From NCBI GenBank assembly GCA_910586025.1, contig CAJUIO010000091.1, positions 1-14,908 on the forward strand: 14,908 nucleotides of DNA. Direction: 5' to 3'. Shown in pieces: positions 1-7,191 of this stretch. The stretch's first letter is position 1, and each line of letters opens with the position of its first letter. The stretch is from an uncultured Lachnospiraceae bacterium (GTDB taxonomy: Bacteria; Bacillota; Clostridia; Lachnospirales; Lachnospiraceae). Position numbers and translations under genes: made by a program. A model generated the notes under the pieces. That model searched no databases. It saw only the letters and a program-made list of their open reading frames with translations, and was not told the origin of the DNA.

Positions 1-27
1 TGAAATACAAATTCTTTTTTATATTTA

Positions 28-57
28 TTGCCATATCCCAAAAGGGTGTGCTATACT
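28..57 (+). promoter_or_regulatory. Sigma-A-type promoter of the pilus-like operon
   Basis: A TTGCCA -35 (28-33) and TATACT -10 (52-57) are separated by 18 bases. The -10 is preceded by TGC, giving an extended -10 (TG at 49-50). It lies about 37 bases before the first start codon and is the only convincing promoter seen before the ten-gene + strand operon. Because it matches the housekeeping consensus, basal transcription probably does not depend on the operon's own ECF sigma factor. Start-site mapping has not been done. Confidence 0.65.
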
Positions 58-94
58 GAAACCACTTGTAAACAGATAAGGAAGATATGAAATC

Positions 95-787
95 ATGAAA
101 AAATTTAATTTTCTAAAGACAATACAACTGATTCTTTTTGTTTGTTTTGCCGTAATCAGTCTCTTTTTGATTCTTGTAGATTCTAGGCTGTATCAGCTGG
201 TGGCACATGATCCCCAGGTACGCATCCTGTGTATTCTGCTGTGGCTTGTGTTTGTATTGTCTTTTCTGTTTATATTTGTGGATTTCAGCATTATTTCTTC
301 CTTTAAACGCGATTACCGCGAGCTGGATTATGCAGTCTCATCCGATCCTGTTTCCGGTATCGCCAATCGCTACACCTGTGATTCCATTATTGAGAAATAC
401 CTTGATCAGCCGCTTCCCTGGAATATAGGCTGCATTATGCTCGAACTGGAAAATCTGGGGGATATGAACCGCGATTTCGGCCATGTGACCGGAAATGCGC
501 TGATTCATGAATTTTCCGGCATTCTGCAGGCTTCCGCCTTAAATCTCTGTTTTGTGGGACGCAACGGCGGAAATAAATTCCTTGCTCTGTTTGAAAACTG
601 TACGGACAAAAAGATGGATACCTTTCTGGAGCGCGTGAGCAACAAGGTATACCGCCACAACAGTCAGGAGGATGTGCATCCGGTACGCTACCGCTATGGA
701 ATTGCCTTTGACGAGGCTTCCAAGGTAAAGACCGTCACGGATCTCATCGCGCTCTCTGACCGGCGCATTTATGATAGATCGGAGTAA
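95..787 (+). CDS. Two-TM membrane protein with degenerate GGDEF domain
   Basis: This 230-residue protein has two N-terminal membrane helices (about 8-28 and 42-64) followed by a cytoplasmic GGDEF-like domain (about 82-228). Family landmarks are visible: DPVSGIANR (84-92) for the D-LTGLxNR motif, a G-H-x-x-G-N-x-L segment near 129-136, and GRNGGNKF (155-162) at the signature loop. The signature reads GGNKF instead of GGDEF/GGEEF, so the metal-binding acidic residues are lost, and no RxxD inhibitory site sits upstream. Diguanylate cyclase activity is therefore unlikely. A role as nucleotide sensor or protein-interaction module is an inference. The start at 95 has AAGGAAG (78-84) ten bases upstream; an ATG at 87 stops at once. 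It is the first gene of the pilus-like operon, 44 bases before the sigma factor, so it probably feeds a signal into the sigma switch or pilus. Confidence 0.85.
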   Translation: MKKFNFLKTIQLILFVCFAVISLFLILVDSRLYQLVAHDPQVRILCILLWLVFVLSFLFIFVDFSIISSFKRDYRELDYAVSSDPVSGIANRYTCDSIIEKYLDQPLPWNIGCIMLELENLGDMNRDFGHVTGNALIHEFSGILQASALNLCFVGRNGGNKFLALFENCTDKKMDTFLERVSNKVYRHNSQEDVHPVRYRYGIAFDEASKVKTVTDLIALSDRRIYDRSE

Positions 788-831
788 TTGTTTTACTGTT
801 TTTTGGGGGATTAGAAGGGGAGTAAATACGA

Positions 832-1437
832 ATGCCTGCTTTAGATTATAATTATGTAGCGGATTTGGTAACCCGGGCGCAGTCCGGGGACAGCGACGCC
901 TTTGCCGAGCTGTACGCCACTACCTATCAAAAGCAATACTATTTTGCCTACTGTTATTTGAAGGACGAGCACCTTGCACAGGATGCGCTGCAGGAGACTT
1001 ATATTCTTGCGCTCAAAAATCTTTTTAAACTGAAGGATCCTTCTCTGGCCGTGGCCTGGCTCAACCAGATTAATTTTCGTGTGTGTTATAATTTTCATAA
1101 AAAGCAGCTTCGTTATGACATGGAAATGGACGATTATTATAATATGCAGCATGGAAACGCTCTATCCGGGCCTTCTGATTCCGTGATTCCGTCTGAACAC
1201 AATCCGGAAGAAATGGTGATTCAGGTTGACTCAAAGGAATACATCATGAATCAGATCCTGAAGCTCCCGTTTACGGAAGCTCAGGTTATTATTTTGAAGT
1301 ATTATCAGAACATGAAGCACGACGAAATTGCACGCCTCATGGATATCAGCCGCAGCTCCGTAAAGCGGTATCTTATCAGCGGCAGGGAACGATTAAAAAA
1401 AGTATTACAGCCTCAGGGGGGTAATTTTTATCTATGA
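832..1437 (+). CDS. ECF-type RNA polymerase sigma-70 family factor
   Basis: This 201-residue protein is the usual length for an extracytoplasmic-function sigma factor. Region 2 spans about residues 26-92, including the DEHLAQDALQETYILAL stretch typical of sigma 2.2-2.3, which binds core polymerase and melts the -10. A linker rich in Asp, Asn and Ser follows. Region 4 spans about 140-192, with LPFTEAQVIILKYY and a helix-turn-helix at about 162-182 that reads the -35. A purine-rich RBS (AGAAGGGGAG) precedes the start. Its stop overlaps the next gene's start as ATGA, indicating translational coupling with a probable membrane regulator. The simplest reading is a dedicated sigma factor that tunes this operon or surface genes elsewhere, released on an envelope signal. 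Targets cannot be deduced from the window. Confidence 0.9.
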   Translation: MPALDYNYVADLVTRAQSGDSDAFAELYATTYQKQYYFAYCYLKDEHLAQDALQETYILALKNLFKLKDPSLAVAWLNQINFRVCYNFHKKQLRYDMEMDDYYNMQHGNALSGPSDSVIPSEHNPEEMVIQVDSKEYIMNQILKLPFTEAQVIILKYYQNMKHDEIARLMDISRSSVKRYLISGRERLKKVLQPQGGNFYL

Positions 1438-2150
1438 TTCCGTTCAAAAAGACAACAGAACCACAATTGGATATAGAGATTGCTAACAAAATTCTGGAAC
1501 AGGCCTTCGAGGTCAATCAGATGGAGCCCAACACCATTCCTCTGGAAGTTCTTGCCTCCTACAGCCAGTACAGGCGTGAGCGGTTTACTCTGCAGAGAAC
1601 CATTCTTGTTATCGTGATGGCGCTCTTTATTCTGCTGCCGTTTCTGTTTGTTCCGCCATCCTTCACTATCCATGAGGTATCAGATGGCACCGGCTTTAAT
1701 CCCGTTTATCAGCTTGACGTGACTACTTTTATGCTTGTGGAGCGTGTAAGCGCCGTGATAGACGGGCATAATATTCCGGTATACGAGGTGGATTCCCATG
1801 TTTATTCCATGGAGCCTTCCAGGAACGGAAGGATGGCCGTGACCGTAACCCTGATCAACAGACAGACGCTGACTCGCTATATTGACGTGACGAATGTGGA
1901 TCTGGATGCGCCTGCGGTTGTCTCAAACAACACGGACAGCGATCGTATTTATCTTTATCTGTCCGATCCCGGTTCCGGTGTCAATTATGAAAAAATAAAG
2001 GCCGTGGACTTAGACGGCAATGAAGTGCATCCCGTATTCCATGATGAAGCCACGGGATGCGTGGCATTTGCCTATCCGAAGGAAAGCCTGAATGTCTATA
2101 TCCCTGACCATGCAGACAATACACTGCACCTGATACTTACGATTCAGTAA
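1434..2150 (+). CDS. Single-pass membrane protein, candidate anti-sigma factor
   Basis: I do not recognise a named family for this 238-residue protein. It has a cytoplasmic N-terminus of about 55 residues, one membrane helix (about 56-74) and an extracytoplasmic domain of about 160 residues. The C-terminal half has the alternating pattern of a beta-sandwich. A segment near 160-180 (DLDAPAVVSNNTDSDRIYLY) followed by LSDPGSGVNYEKIKAVDLDG resembles Ig-like surface domains in which a calculated acidic turn leads each strand. There is no HxxxCxxC zinc anti-sigma motif. Topology, the 4-base ATGA overlap with the ECF sigma gene and the cytoplasmic tail together suggest an anti-sigma or signal-transducing partner. 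That role is inference from position and topology, not homology. It could instead be a structural component of the pilus-like machine. Confidence 0.7.
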   Translation: MIPFKKTTEPQLDIEIANKILEQAFEVNQMEPNTIPLEVLASYSQYRRERFTLQRTILVIVMALFILLPFLFVPPSFTIHEVSDGTGFNPVYQLDVTTFMLVERVSAVIDGHNIPVYEVDSHVYSMEPSRNGRMAVTVTLINRQTLTRYIDVTNVDLDAPAVVSNNTDSDRIYLYLSDPGSGVNYEKIKAVDLDGNEVHPVFHDEATGCVAFAYPKESLNVYIPDHADNTLHLILTIQ

Positions 2151-2181
2151 TAATTTTTGAAATGCGAAAGGAGTCCGTAAT

Positions 2182-3117
2182 ATGCACAGAAAACTTTATT
2201 CTGTCTGTGTATTTTTCATGCTGATTCTTTCAGTTCCCCTTTTGATCGGCTGTCAGAAGCGCTCCGCCGACTCTGCTTCAAAGAGCGGCGGCACCGGTCA
2301 GAAGAGAACTACCGTCCACGAGTATCTCTCACCGGCCGCTTCGGGCACTGTCACTTATGGGGACGACGCAATTTCCATTGATGCGTCAAATACCTCCGAC
2401 GGGTATGTGATGGTGCGCTACAAGGGCACCGCTGACAAGGTTAAGCTGCAGATCACGGCACCGGATGCTTCCGTTTACAGCTATAACCTGTCCCCGGGCT
2501 CCTACGAGACCTTTCCTCTGTCAGGGGGGAGCGGCAGCTATCACATTGACGTGCTGGAACACGCCTACGACAACATGTATGCCCTGGCCCTCTCCCAGGA
2601 TATCAGCGTAACCATAAGCGATGAATTTAAGCCCTTTCTCTATCCAAACCAGTATGTCTGGTTCTCTTCGGATGACGAAGCGGTAAAATACGGGGAAAAG
2701 CTGTCAGACAGCTCCTCGGGTGATCTGGATTATGTGGAAAAGGTTTATCTTTATATCACGGAAAATATCACCTATGACGACGCTCTGGCCGCCTCTGTCA
2801 CCCCCGGCTATCTTCCGGATATTGACACGACCCTGCAGACCAAAAAGGGGATTTGCTTTGACTATGCGTCCCTCATGGCCGCAATGCTCCGATCCCAGGG
2901 CATTCCCACCAAGCTGGTGGTGGGCTATTCCGGCGACGCTTATCACGCATGGATAAGCGTATATCTTAAGGAGACAGGCTGGGTGGACAAGATTATTGAG
3001 TTTAACGGAAAGAGCTGGACCCTGATGGATCCCACGCTTGCCGCCAACAACAGCAGGTCATCGGTACAGAAGTATATCGGTGACGGAAGCAATTATACGG
3101 TGAAGTATTCATATTAA
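2182..3117 (+). CDS. Transglutaminase-like domain lipoprotein
   Basis: The 311-residue protein starts with a lipoprotein signal peptide ending in the lipobox LIGC, with the modified cysteine at residue 24. It should therefore be anchored to the outer face of the membrane. A beta-rich N-terminal domain (about 45-148) precedes a transglutaminase-core domain (about 155-290). The papain-like triad is complete: C225 in GICFDYAS, H255 in YHAWI and D283 in LMDPT. Bacterial members of this superfamily are mostly cysteine peptidases or peptidoglycan and protein cross-link enzymes, and true cross-linking is not implied. AAAGGAG lies 8 bases upstream of the start. The gene sits between the sigma/anti-sigma-like pair and the pilC-like gene, 18 bases from the latter. 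A role in processing or anchoring surface pilins, or in opening the wall for the machine, is a hypothesis. Confidence 0.88.
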   Translation: MHRKLYSVCVFFMLILSVPLLIGCQKRSADSASKSGGTGQKRTTVHEYLSPAASGTVTYGDDAISIDASNTSDGYVMVRYKGTADKVKLQITAPDASVYSYNLSPGSYETFPLSGGSGSYHIDVLEHAYDNMYALALSQDISVTISDEFKPFLYPNQYVWFSSDDEAVKYGEKLSDSSSGDLDYVEKVYLYITENITYDDALAASVTPGYLPDIDTTLQTKKGICFDYASLMAAMLRSQGIPTKLVVGYSGDAYHAWISVYLKETGWVDKIIEFNGKSWTLMDPTLAANNSRSSVQKYIGDGSNYTVKYSY

Positions 3118-3135
3118 AAGAAACGGAGGGTTACT

Positions 3136-4170
3136 ATGAAACCATTTTCCAATATGGAATTATCTTCCTTCTGCGGGCAGATTGCCCTGATTCTCAAATC
3201 AGGCATCTCTTCCATGGAGGGGCTCACGATCATGCTGGAGGACGCCTCCCTTCCGGAGGAAAAATCAATACTGGAATCACTCCTTGCCAATATGCAGGAG
3301 ACCGGAAGCCTGTATCAGGCTCTCGATTCCGCCGGCATCTATCCCTCCTACATGCTTCACATGATTCAGATCGGAGAGGAAACGGGTACTCTTGACGAGG
3401 TTATGGAATCCCTTCAAAATCACTATGAACGGGAGGATTCGATCAGCAAGAGCATCCGTAATTCCATTACATATCCCATGATCATGACGGCAATGATGGT
3501 GGTCGTGATCGTGGTTCTTCTGGTGAAGGTCATGCCCATATTCAATCAGGTGTTCATCCAGCTCGGTTCCGAAATGACGGGCTTTTCCCGGGCGCTGATG
3601 AACGTGGGAAACGCCATCAACCGCTATTCCATCGCCTTTATCATACTTCTCGCCGTTATCGCCGGGCTTTTCTTCTACGGCACACGCACCTCATCCGGCA
3701 GAAGCATGTTTCGCAGTCTCGGCTATAAGCTTAAGTTTACCCGGGCCATTTTCGAGGAGATTGCGGCCTGCCGTTTTGCAAGCGGCATGGCCCTCACCCT
3801 CAGCAGCGGCCTCAACCCCGAGCGCAGCATGGAGCTGGTCACATCGCTGAATGACGACCCTGTTTTTCAGGAAAAGATTGACAGCTGTCTGGAAAAAATC
3901 AATCAGGGAGACGATCTTTCGCAGGCTCTGTTCCAGTCCGGCATGTTTACCGGCGTCTATGCCCGCATGGCCTCCATCGGAGCAAAGACAGGCTCCATGG
4001 ACCAGGTGATGGAGCAGGTGGCGGGGCTTTATCAGGACGATATCGACACGAGGATGAACAATGTCCTTGCTGTCCTTGAACCCACGCTCGTGATCATGCT
4101 GTCTCTGATCGTGGGGGTGATTCTCCTGTCGGTCATGCTGCCGCTTATGGGAATCATGTCCAGCCTTTAA
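3136..4170 (+). CDS. Type II secretion/type IV pilus platform protein (GspF/PilC family)
   Basis: The 344-residue protein has the two repeated GspF domains of the inner-membrane platform that couples a cytoplasmic ATPase to pilin assembly. The first domain (about 10-115) contains LKSGISSMEGL and GEETGTLDEVMESL. The second (about 210-320) contains LSSGLNPERSMELV and GAKTGSMDQVMEQVAGLY. Membrane helices are at about 115-138, 167-187 and 317-340, giving the usual topology. It is shorter than Gram-negative PilC (around 400 residues), lacking the N-terminal extension. GGAGG-like RBS (CGGAGGG) lies 7 bases before the ATG. It is the fifth gene of the operon and presumably partners the PilT-type ATPase at 6075-7130. 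Confidence 0.92.
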   Translation: MKPFSNMELSSFCGQIALILKSGISSMEGLTIMLEDASLPEEKSILESLLANMQETGSLYQALDSAGIYPSYMLHMIQIGEETGTLDEVMESLQNHYEREDSISKSIRNSITYPMIMTAMMVVVIVVLLVKVMPIFNQVFIQLGSEMTGFSRALMNVGNAINRYSIAFIILLAVIAGLFFYGTRTSSGRSMFRSLGYKLKFTRAIFEEIAACRFASGMALTLSSGLNPERSMELVTSLNDDPVFQEKIDSCLEKINQGDDLSQALFQSGMFTGVYARMASIGAKTGSMDQVMEQVAGLYQDDIDTRMNNVLAVLEPTLVIMLSLIVGVILLSVMLPLMGIMSSL

Positions 4171-4186
4171 AGTAAAGGAGCTTTCT

Positions 4187-4519
4187 ATGAATCGTTTTGT
4201 ATACCGGAAACAGCCGCGTCACATACCCCGGTTCCTGTTTTCCGTCTGCGTGTTTTTGTTTATAATCGGCCTCTTTTTACAGGGGATTGTATCGGTTTCG
4301 GAAAGCACAAGGAAGCGTCAGCGTGAAAGCCTGGAAAACGCCATCACCCGCAGTATCACCTACTGCTATACGGTGGAGGGTGCCTACCCGGAAAGCCTTG
4401 ATTATCTGAAGGAAAACTACGGGCTTACCTATGACGAGGATCTGTTTTTCGTGGATTACCGTATCATTGGTTCCAATATCCTGCCGGATGTGACCATCAT
4501 TGAGAGGGAGGGGAAATAA
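4187..4519 (+). CDS. Small pilin-like single-TM protein (PilE/GspH-like)
   Basis: This 110-residue protein has a basic N-terminus, one hydrophobic helix (about 15-37) that runs into an amphipathic extension, and a small C-terminal domain. The pattern after the helix, with an Ala/Ile/Tyr-rich stretch and then EGAYPESLDYLKENYG, matches type IV pilins, where a GxYP segment follows the long N-terminal helix. However, no prepilin cleavage site (G/A before F-T-L-x-E) can be seen, and there is no Glu near the start of the hydrophobic stretch. It may be an unprocessed signal-anchored component. AAAGGAG lies 6 bases before the start. Its stop overlaps the next start as TAATG. Assignment rests on shape and operon position. 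Confidence 0.65.
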   Translation: MNRFVYRKQPRHIPRFLFSVCVFLFIIGLFLQGIVSVSESTRKRQRESLENAITRSITYCYTVEGAYPESLDYLKENYGLTYDEDLFFVDYRIIGSNILPDVTIIEREGK

Positions 4520-5004
4520 TGCGTTTTCGAATGAAGCGTAATCATATGATAGATTTTCTGTTTCCCGTGGCGCTGTTTTTCGTCTTCGCCCTGTCCGCAC
4601 TCACGCTGATTCTGCTTGCGGCCCGGATCTATCAGTCCACCACGGAAAACTCATCCCTGAATTATTCGTCCCGCACGTGTCTTTCCTATATAAGCGAAAA
4701 GATTCACCAGAGCGATGAGAACGGGTCTGTTTATCTGGGAAGCTTTGACGGCAGGGACGCTCTTGTCATGGAGCAGACAAGCGGAGAGGAAGCCTATTAC
4801 ACTTACATATATGCCTGTGAGCAGGAGCTGCGGGAGCTCTTTGTGAAGGCCGGAGTGGAAGCCGGCTCTGACAATGGAAAACCCATTCTGGAAATTCAGG
4901 ATTTTACCATGGAGCAGCTCTCCGATAACCTGCTCAGATTCAGCTGCACCGACCGCAAGGGCCGAAGCTCCTCCACGGTCATAGGGCTCAGGAGCAGACA
5001 GTAG
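4519..5004 (+). CDS. Minor-pilin-like membrane protein (PilW/GspJ-like, DUF4860-type)
   Basis: This 161-residue protein has a basic N-terminus and one membrane helix (about 12-34), followed by a long soluble domain. After the helix come YISEKIHQSD (around 55-65), a YYTYIYACEQELRELF segment, an IQDFTMEQLSDNLLRFSC strand and a C-terminal end of VIGLRSR type. This order resembles the GspJ/PilW minor-pilin fold, in which the last strand ends with a charged 'LR' motif. From memory it also resembles the DUF4860 family of Firmicutes, but I could not confirm this. There is no recognisable prepilin peptidase site, so it may stay anchored by an uncleaved helix. The start codon overlaps the previous stop by one base (TAATG), with GGAGGGG just upstream, indicating coupled translation. 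Confidence 0.6.
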   Translation: MRFRMKRNHMIDFLFPVALFFVFALSALTLILLAARIYQSTTENSSLNYSSRTCLSYISEKIHQSDENGSVYLGSFDGRDALVMEQTSGEEAYYTYIYACEQELRELFVKAGVEAGSDNGKPILEIQDFTMEQLSDNLLRFSCTDRKGRSSSTVIGLRSRQ

Positions 5005-5030
5005 TTTATCAGACAGAAAGGACGAAGCTT

Positions 5031-5528
5031 ATGGTACGCAAAAGCAGAGCCAGATCTTCCAGCTTATTCCTGATGGAATTAATACTTGCCATCTTTTTCT
5101 TTTCAGCGGCCAGCGCCGTGTGTGTGCAGTTTTTTGTTAAATCCCATCTGCTCAGCCGGGATTCCAACGCTTTGAATCACGCAGTTAACATATGCGCCGG
5201 CGTGGCGGAGACAGTCTCTGCGGCGGAGAGCATTCAGGATGCCGCAGGTCTTCTTAAAGAGCTCTTTCCGGACAGCGCCTTTCCGGATGGCGATTCCATG
5301 GACACCCGGACAGATGCGGAAACCGCCGTTTATTACGACAGTGATTTTGCCGTCTGCAAGCAGGCGGATGCCTCCTATATCCTGTTTCTTCAGCTCTCCC
5401 AGTCCGGACAGCTGTTGAATGCCTCCATGTCGATCACGGGAGCCGGCACCGATTCCGGGGCCGGGGTAATCTATACATTGACCGCAAGGCATCATATTCC
5501 AAGGAGGACGGATTATGAAGAGAGATAA
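5031..5528 (+). CDS. Minor pilin/pseudopilin-like protein (PilV/GspI-like) with class III-type signal
   Basis: The 165-residue protein has the clearest prepilin-like N-terminus in the cluster: a basic leader (MVRKSRARSSS), then LFLMELILAIFFF. If cleavage follows Ser11, Glu16 falls at mature position +5, the diagnostic residue of type IV pilins. The residue at -1 is Ser rather than the usual Gly or Ala, so processing is uncertain. After the helix, SHLLSRDSNALNHAVNICAG fits the amphipathic N-terminal helix of GspI/PilV minor pilins. The rest, with a TLTARHHI ending, is a small beta domain. AAAGGA lies 8 bases before the ATG. Its last 14 bases overlap the next gene. Confidence 0.65.
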   Translation: MVRKSRARSSSLFLMELILAIFFFSAASAVCVQFFVKSHLLSRDSNALNHAVNICAGVAETVSAAESIQDAAGLLKELFPDSAFPDGDSMDTRTDAETAVYYDSDFAVCKQADASYILFLQLSQSGQLLNASMSITGAGTDSGAGVIYTLTARHHIPRRTDYEER

Positions 5529-6063
5529 GCAGCAGTCTTCTTTTGTCAATATCGGCTCCTCTTCTCTGCTGATCATATTTCTGGTACTGTGTCTGGCCAC
5601 CTTTGCCATTCTTTCCCTGTCCAGCGCCAGAAGTGATTATTCCTTCAGCGAGAGGCTTGCCGGCCACAAGACCGAATATTACGAGGCTTCCGCATGGGCC
5701 GAGACCATAACCGGCAGGATTGATGAGATTTTATCCGATACCGCCGGGGAAATGGGTGCCTCCGGGCTTCCGCAGGCCTCCGGAGGCGTTGCGGCATCTC
5801 CCTACGGAAGGGCAGTCATGGAAGCCCTTGACGGTGCCGAGCTTGAGGGAATCCTTTTATCCTGCCTGCCGCTGGAGGATAATCTGATCGTTTCCTTCGA
5901 GATCCCTCTGGGGGAAAAGCAGATGCTTGATGTGGCTCTTCTCGTCACAAACTACAGAAGCTTTGAAACCTATTATGAAATTAAATCATGGAAGGTTGTC
6001 TCAGCAAAAGCCTGGGACGGCGACCAGCCGCTCAACCTGCTGCCCATGACGGAAAACGAATAA
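5515..6063 (+). CDS. PilX/GspK-like minor pilin-like protein
   Basis: This 182-residue protein overlaps the previous gene by 14 bases, and its RBS (AAGGAGG) lies inside that gene, 7 bases before the ATG. The N-terminus has a leader ending at Gly14, then SSSLLIIFLVLCLATFAIL. A long amphipathic helix follows, with SERLAGHKTEYYEASAWAE (about 43-61). The leader-Gly, hydrophobic helix, then 'MAG...AFxAAE'-like order is that of PilX and GspK minor pilins. Glu at mature +5 is missing, as in some GspK/PilX relatives, so incorporation at a pilus tip without the usual salt bridge would be expected. A Gly- and Ala-rich loop (about 80-95) precedes the C-terminal beta domain. Confidence 0.62.
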   Translation: MKRDKQQSSFVNIGSSSLLIIFLVLCLATFAILSLSSARSDYSFSERLAGHKTEYYEASAWAETITGRIDEILSDTAGEMGASGLPQASGGVAASPYGRAVMEALDGAELEGILLSCLPLEDNLIVSFEIPLGEKQMLDVALLVTNYRSFETYYEIKSWKVVSAKAWDGDQPLNLLPMTENE

Positions 6064-6074
6064 GGAGTTTATAT

Positions 6075-7130
6075 ATGTATCTCAACGAGCTTTTACAACA
6101 GGCAATTGCGGAGCAGGCCTCGGACGTGTTTATCGTGGCCGGTCTCCCCATATCCTTCCGCAAGAACGGCGTGATTCATCAGCTTGACGATACAAAGCTG
6201 TTTCCCTCCGACACGGAGGACTTTCTGAAGGAGATCTACAAAAATGCCGGAGACAGGGACATTAATCTTCTCTACGAAAGCGGAGACGATGATTTTTCCT
6301 TTTCCATTACCGGGCTCTCCCGGTTCCGTGTCAGCGCTTATAAACAAAGAGGCGCGCTGTCAGCTGTCATAAGGATCATCGCCTTTGATCTTCCGGATTT
6401 CAGGAACCTGGGCATTCCCGAGCACGTGATTCATCTGGGCGACGGGGGAAAGGGCATGATTCTCGTCACCGGCCCTGCCGGAAGCGGAAAGTCAACCACT
6501 CTGGCCTGTATTATCAACCAGATCAACCAGAACCAGCACAGGCATATTATCACCCTCGAGGATCCTCTTGAATATCTGCACCGCCATACACGCAGTATTG
6601 TGAGCCAGCGCGAGATCAACGTGGATACGGAAAATTACGTGACGGCTCTCCGGGCCGCTCTGCGTCAGAGCCCGGATGTGATTCTTCTTGGTGAAATGAG
6701 GGATTATGAGACCATCAACGTGGCTATGACCGCCGCCGAGACAGGTCATCTCCTGCTCTCCACCCTGCATACCATAGGAGCCGCCAACACCATAGACCGT
6801 ATCGTTGACGTGTTTCCGGCAAACCAGCAGCATCAGATCGCCATTCAGCTTGCCACGGTGCTGACCGCGGTGGTATCCCAGCAGCTGGTACCCGCTCTGG
6901 ACGGGAGCATGGTACCCGCTCTGGAAATCATGACAGTGACACCCGCCATCCGGAATATGATCCGTGACAACAAGGTGCATCAGATCGACGGTATCATCTA
7001 CTCCTCCATGAAGGAAGACATGATCTCCATGGACGGAAGCCTTCTGAATCTGTGCAGGCAGGGTAAAATTTCCAGAGAAACCGCCTTAAGACATGCCACC
7101 AATCCGGAGATGCTCGGCAAGAAATTATAA
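6075..7130 (+). CDS. pilT: PilT-type type IV pilus retraction ATPase
   Basis: The 351-residue protein matches PilT in length and motif order. It shows Walker A GPAGSGKS (133-140), an Asp box TLEDPLE (160-166), Walker B DVILLGEMRD (201-210), a His box GHLLLSTLHT (224-233) and AIRNMIRD (291-298), the family's conserved C-terminal AIRNLIRE motif, which is needed for retraction. PilB-type features (tetracysteine motif, long N-terminal domain) are absent. ATP hydrolysis in a hexamer would drive the PilC platform. The start is set at 6075, with AAGGAG 8 bases upstream; a longer open frame back to 5988 lies inside the previous gene and has no RBS. It is the last gene of the operon and the only secretion ATPase in the window. 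Confidence 0.93.
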   Translation: MYLNELLQQAIAEQASDVFIVAGLPISFRKNGVIHQLDDTKLFPSDTEDFLKEIYKNAGDRDINLLYESGDDDFSFSITGLSRFRVSAYKQRGALSAVIRIIAFDLPDFRNLGIPEHVIHLGDGGKGMILVTGPAGSGKSTTLACIINQINQNQHRHIITLEDPLEYLHRHTRSIVSQREINVDTENYVTALRAALRQSPDVILLGEMRDYETINVAMTAAETGHLLLSTLHTIGAANTIDRIVDVFPANQQHQIAIQLATVLTAVVSQQLVPALDGSMVPALEIMTVTPAIRNMIRDNKVHQIDGIIYSSMKEDMISMDGSLLNLCRQGKISRETALRHATNPEMLGKKL

Positions 7131-7140
7131 AAAGCGCTTA

Positions 7141-7175
7141 AAAAGACTCCCGCAGGAAACCTGCGGGAATCTTTT
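7141..7175. terminator. Bidirectional Rho-independent terminator
   Basis: CCCGCAGG (7149-7156) pairs with CCTGCGGG (7160-7167) around an AAA loop. An A-rich left flank (7141-7144) and a T-rich right flank (7172-7175) extend the stem with one mismatch. The symmetry allows it to stop both pilT on the + strand and the signal peptidase gene on the - strand, whose stop lies 17 bases to the right. Confidence 0.85.
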
Positions 7176-7191
7176 GGTAACACGACCCGTA

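Noticed and set aside
5988..6074. Upstream extension of the pilT frame
   Set aside because: It lies inside the preceding gene in another frame, and the AAGGAG just before 6075 fixes the start there.
6886..6925. A 16-base direct repeat (two copies 24 bases apart) in pilT, coding for VPAL twice
   Set aside because: The protein length and motif spacing match other PilT proteins without an insertion, so it looks like chance codon similarity, not a duplication.
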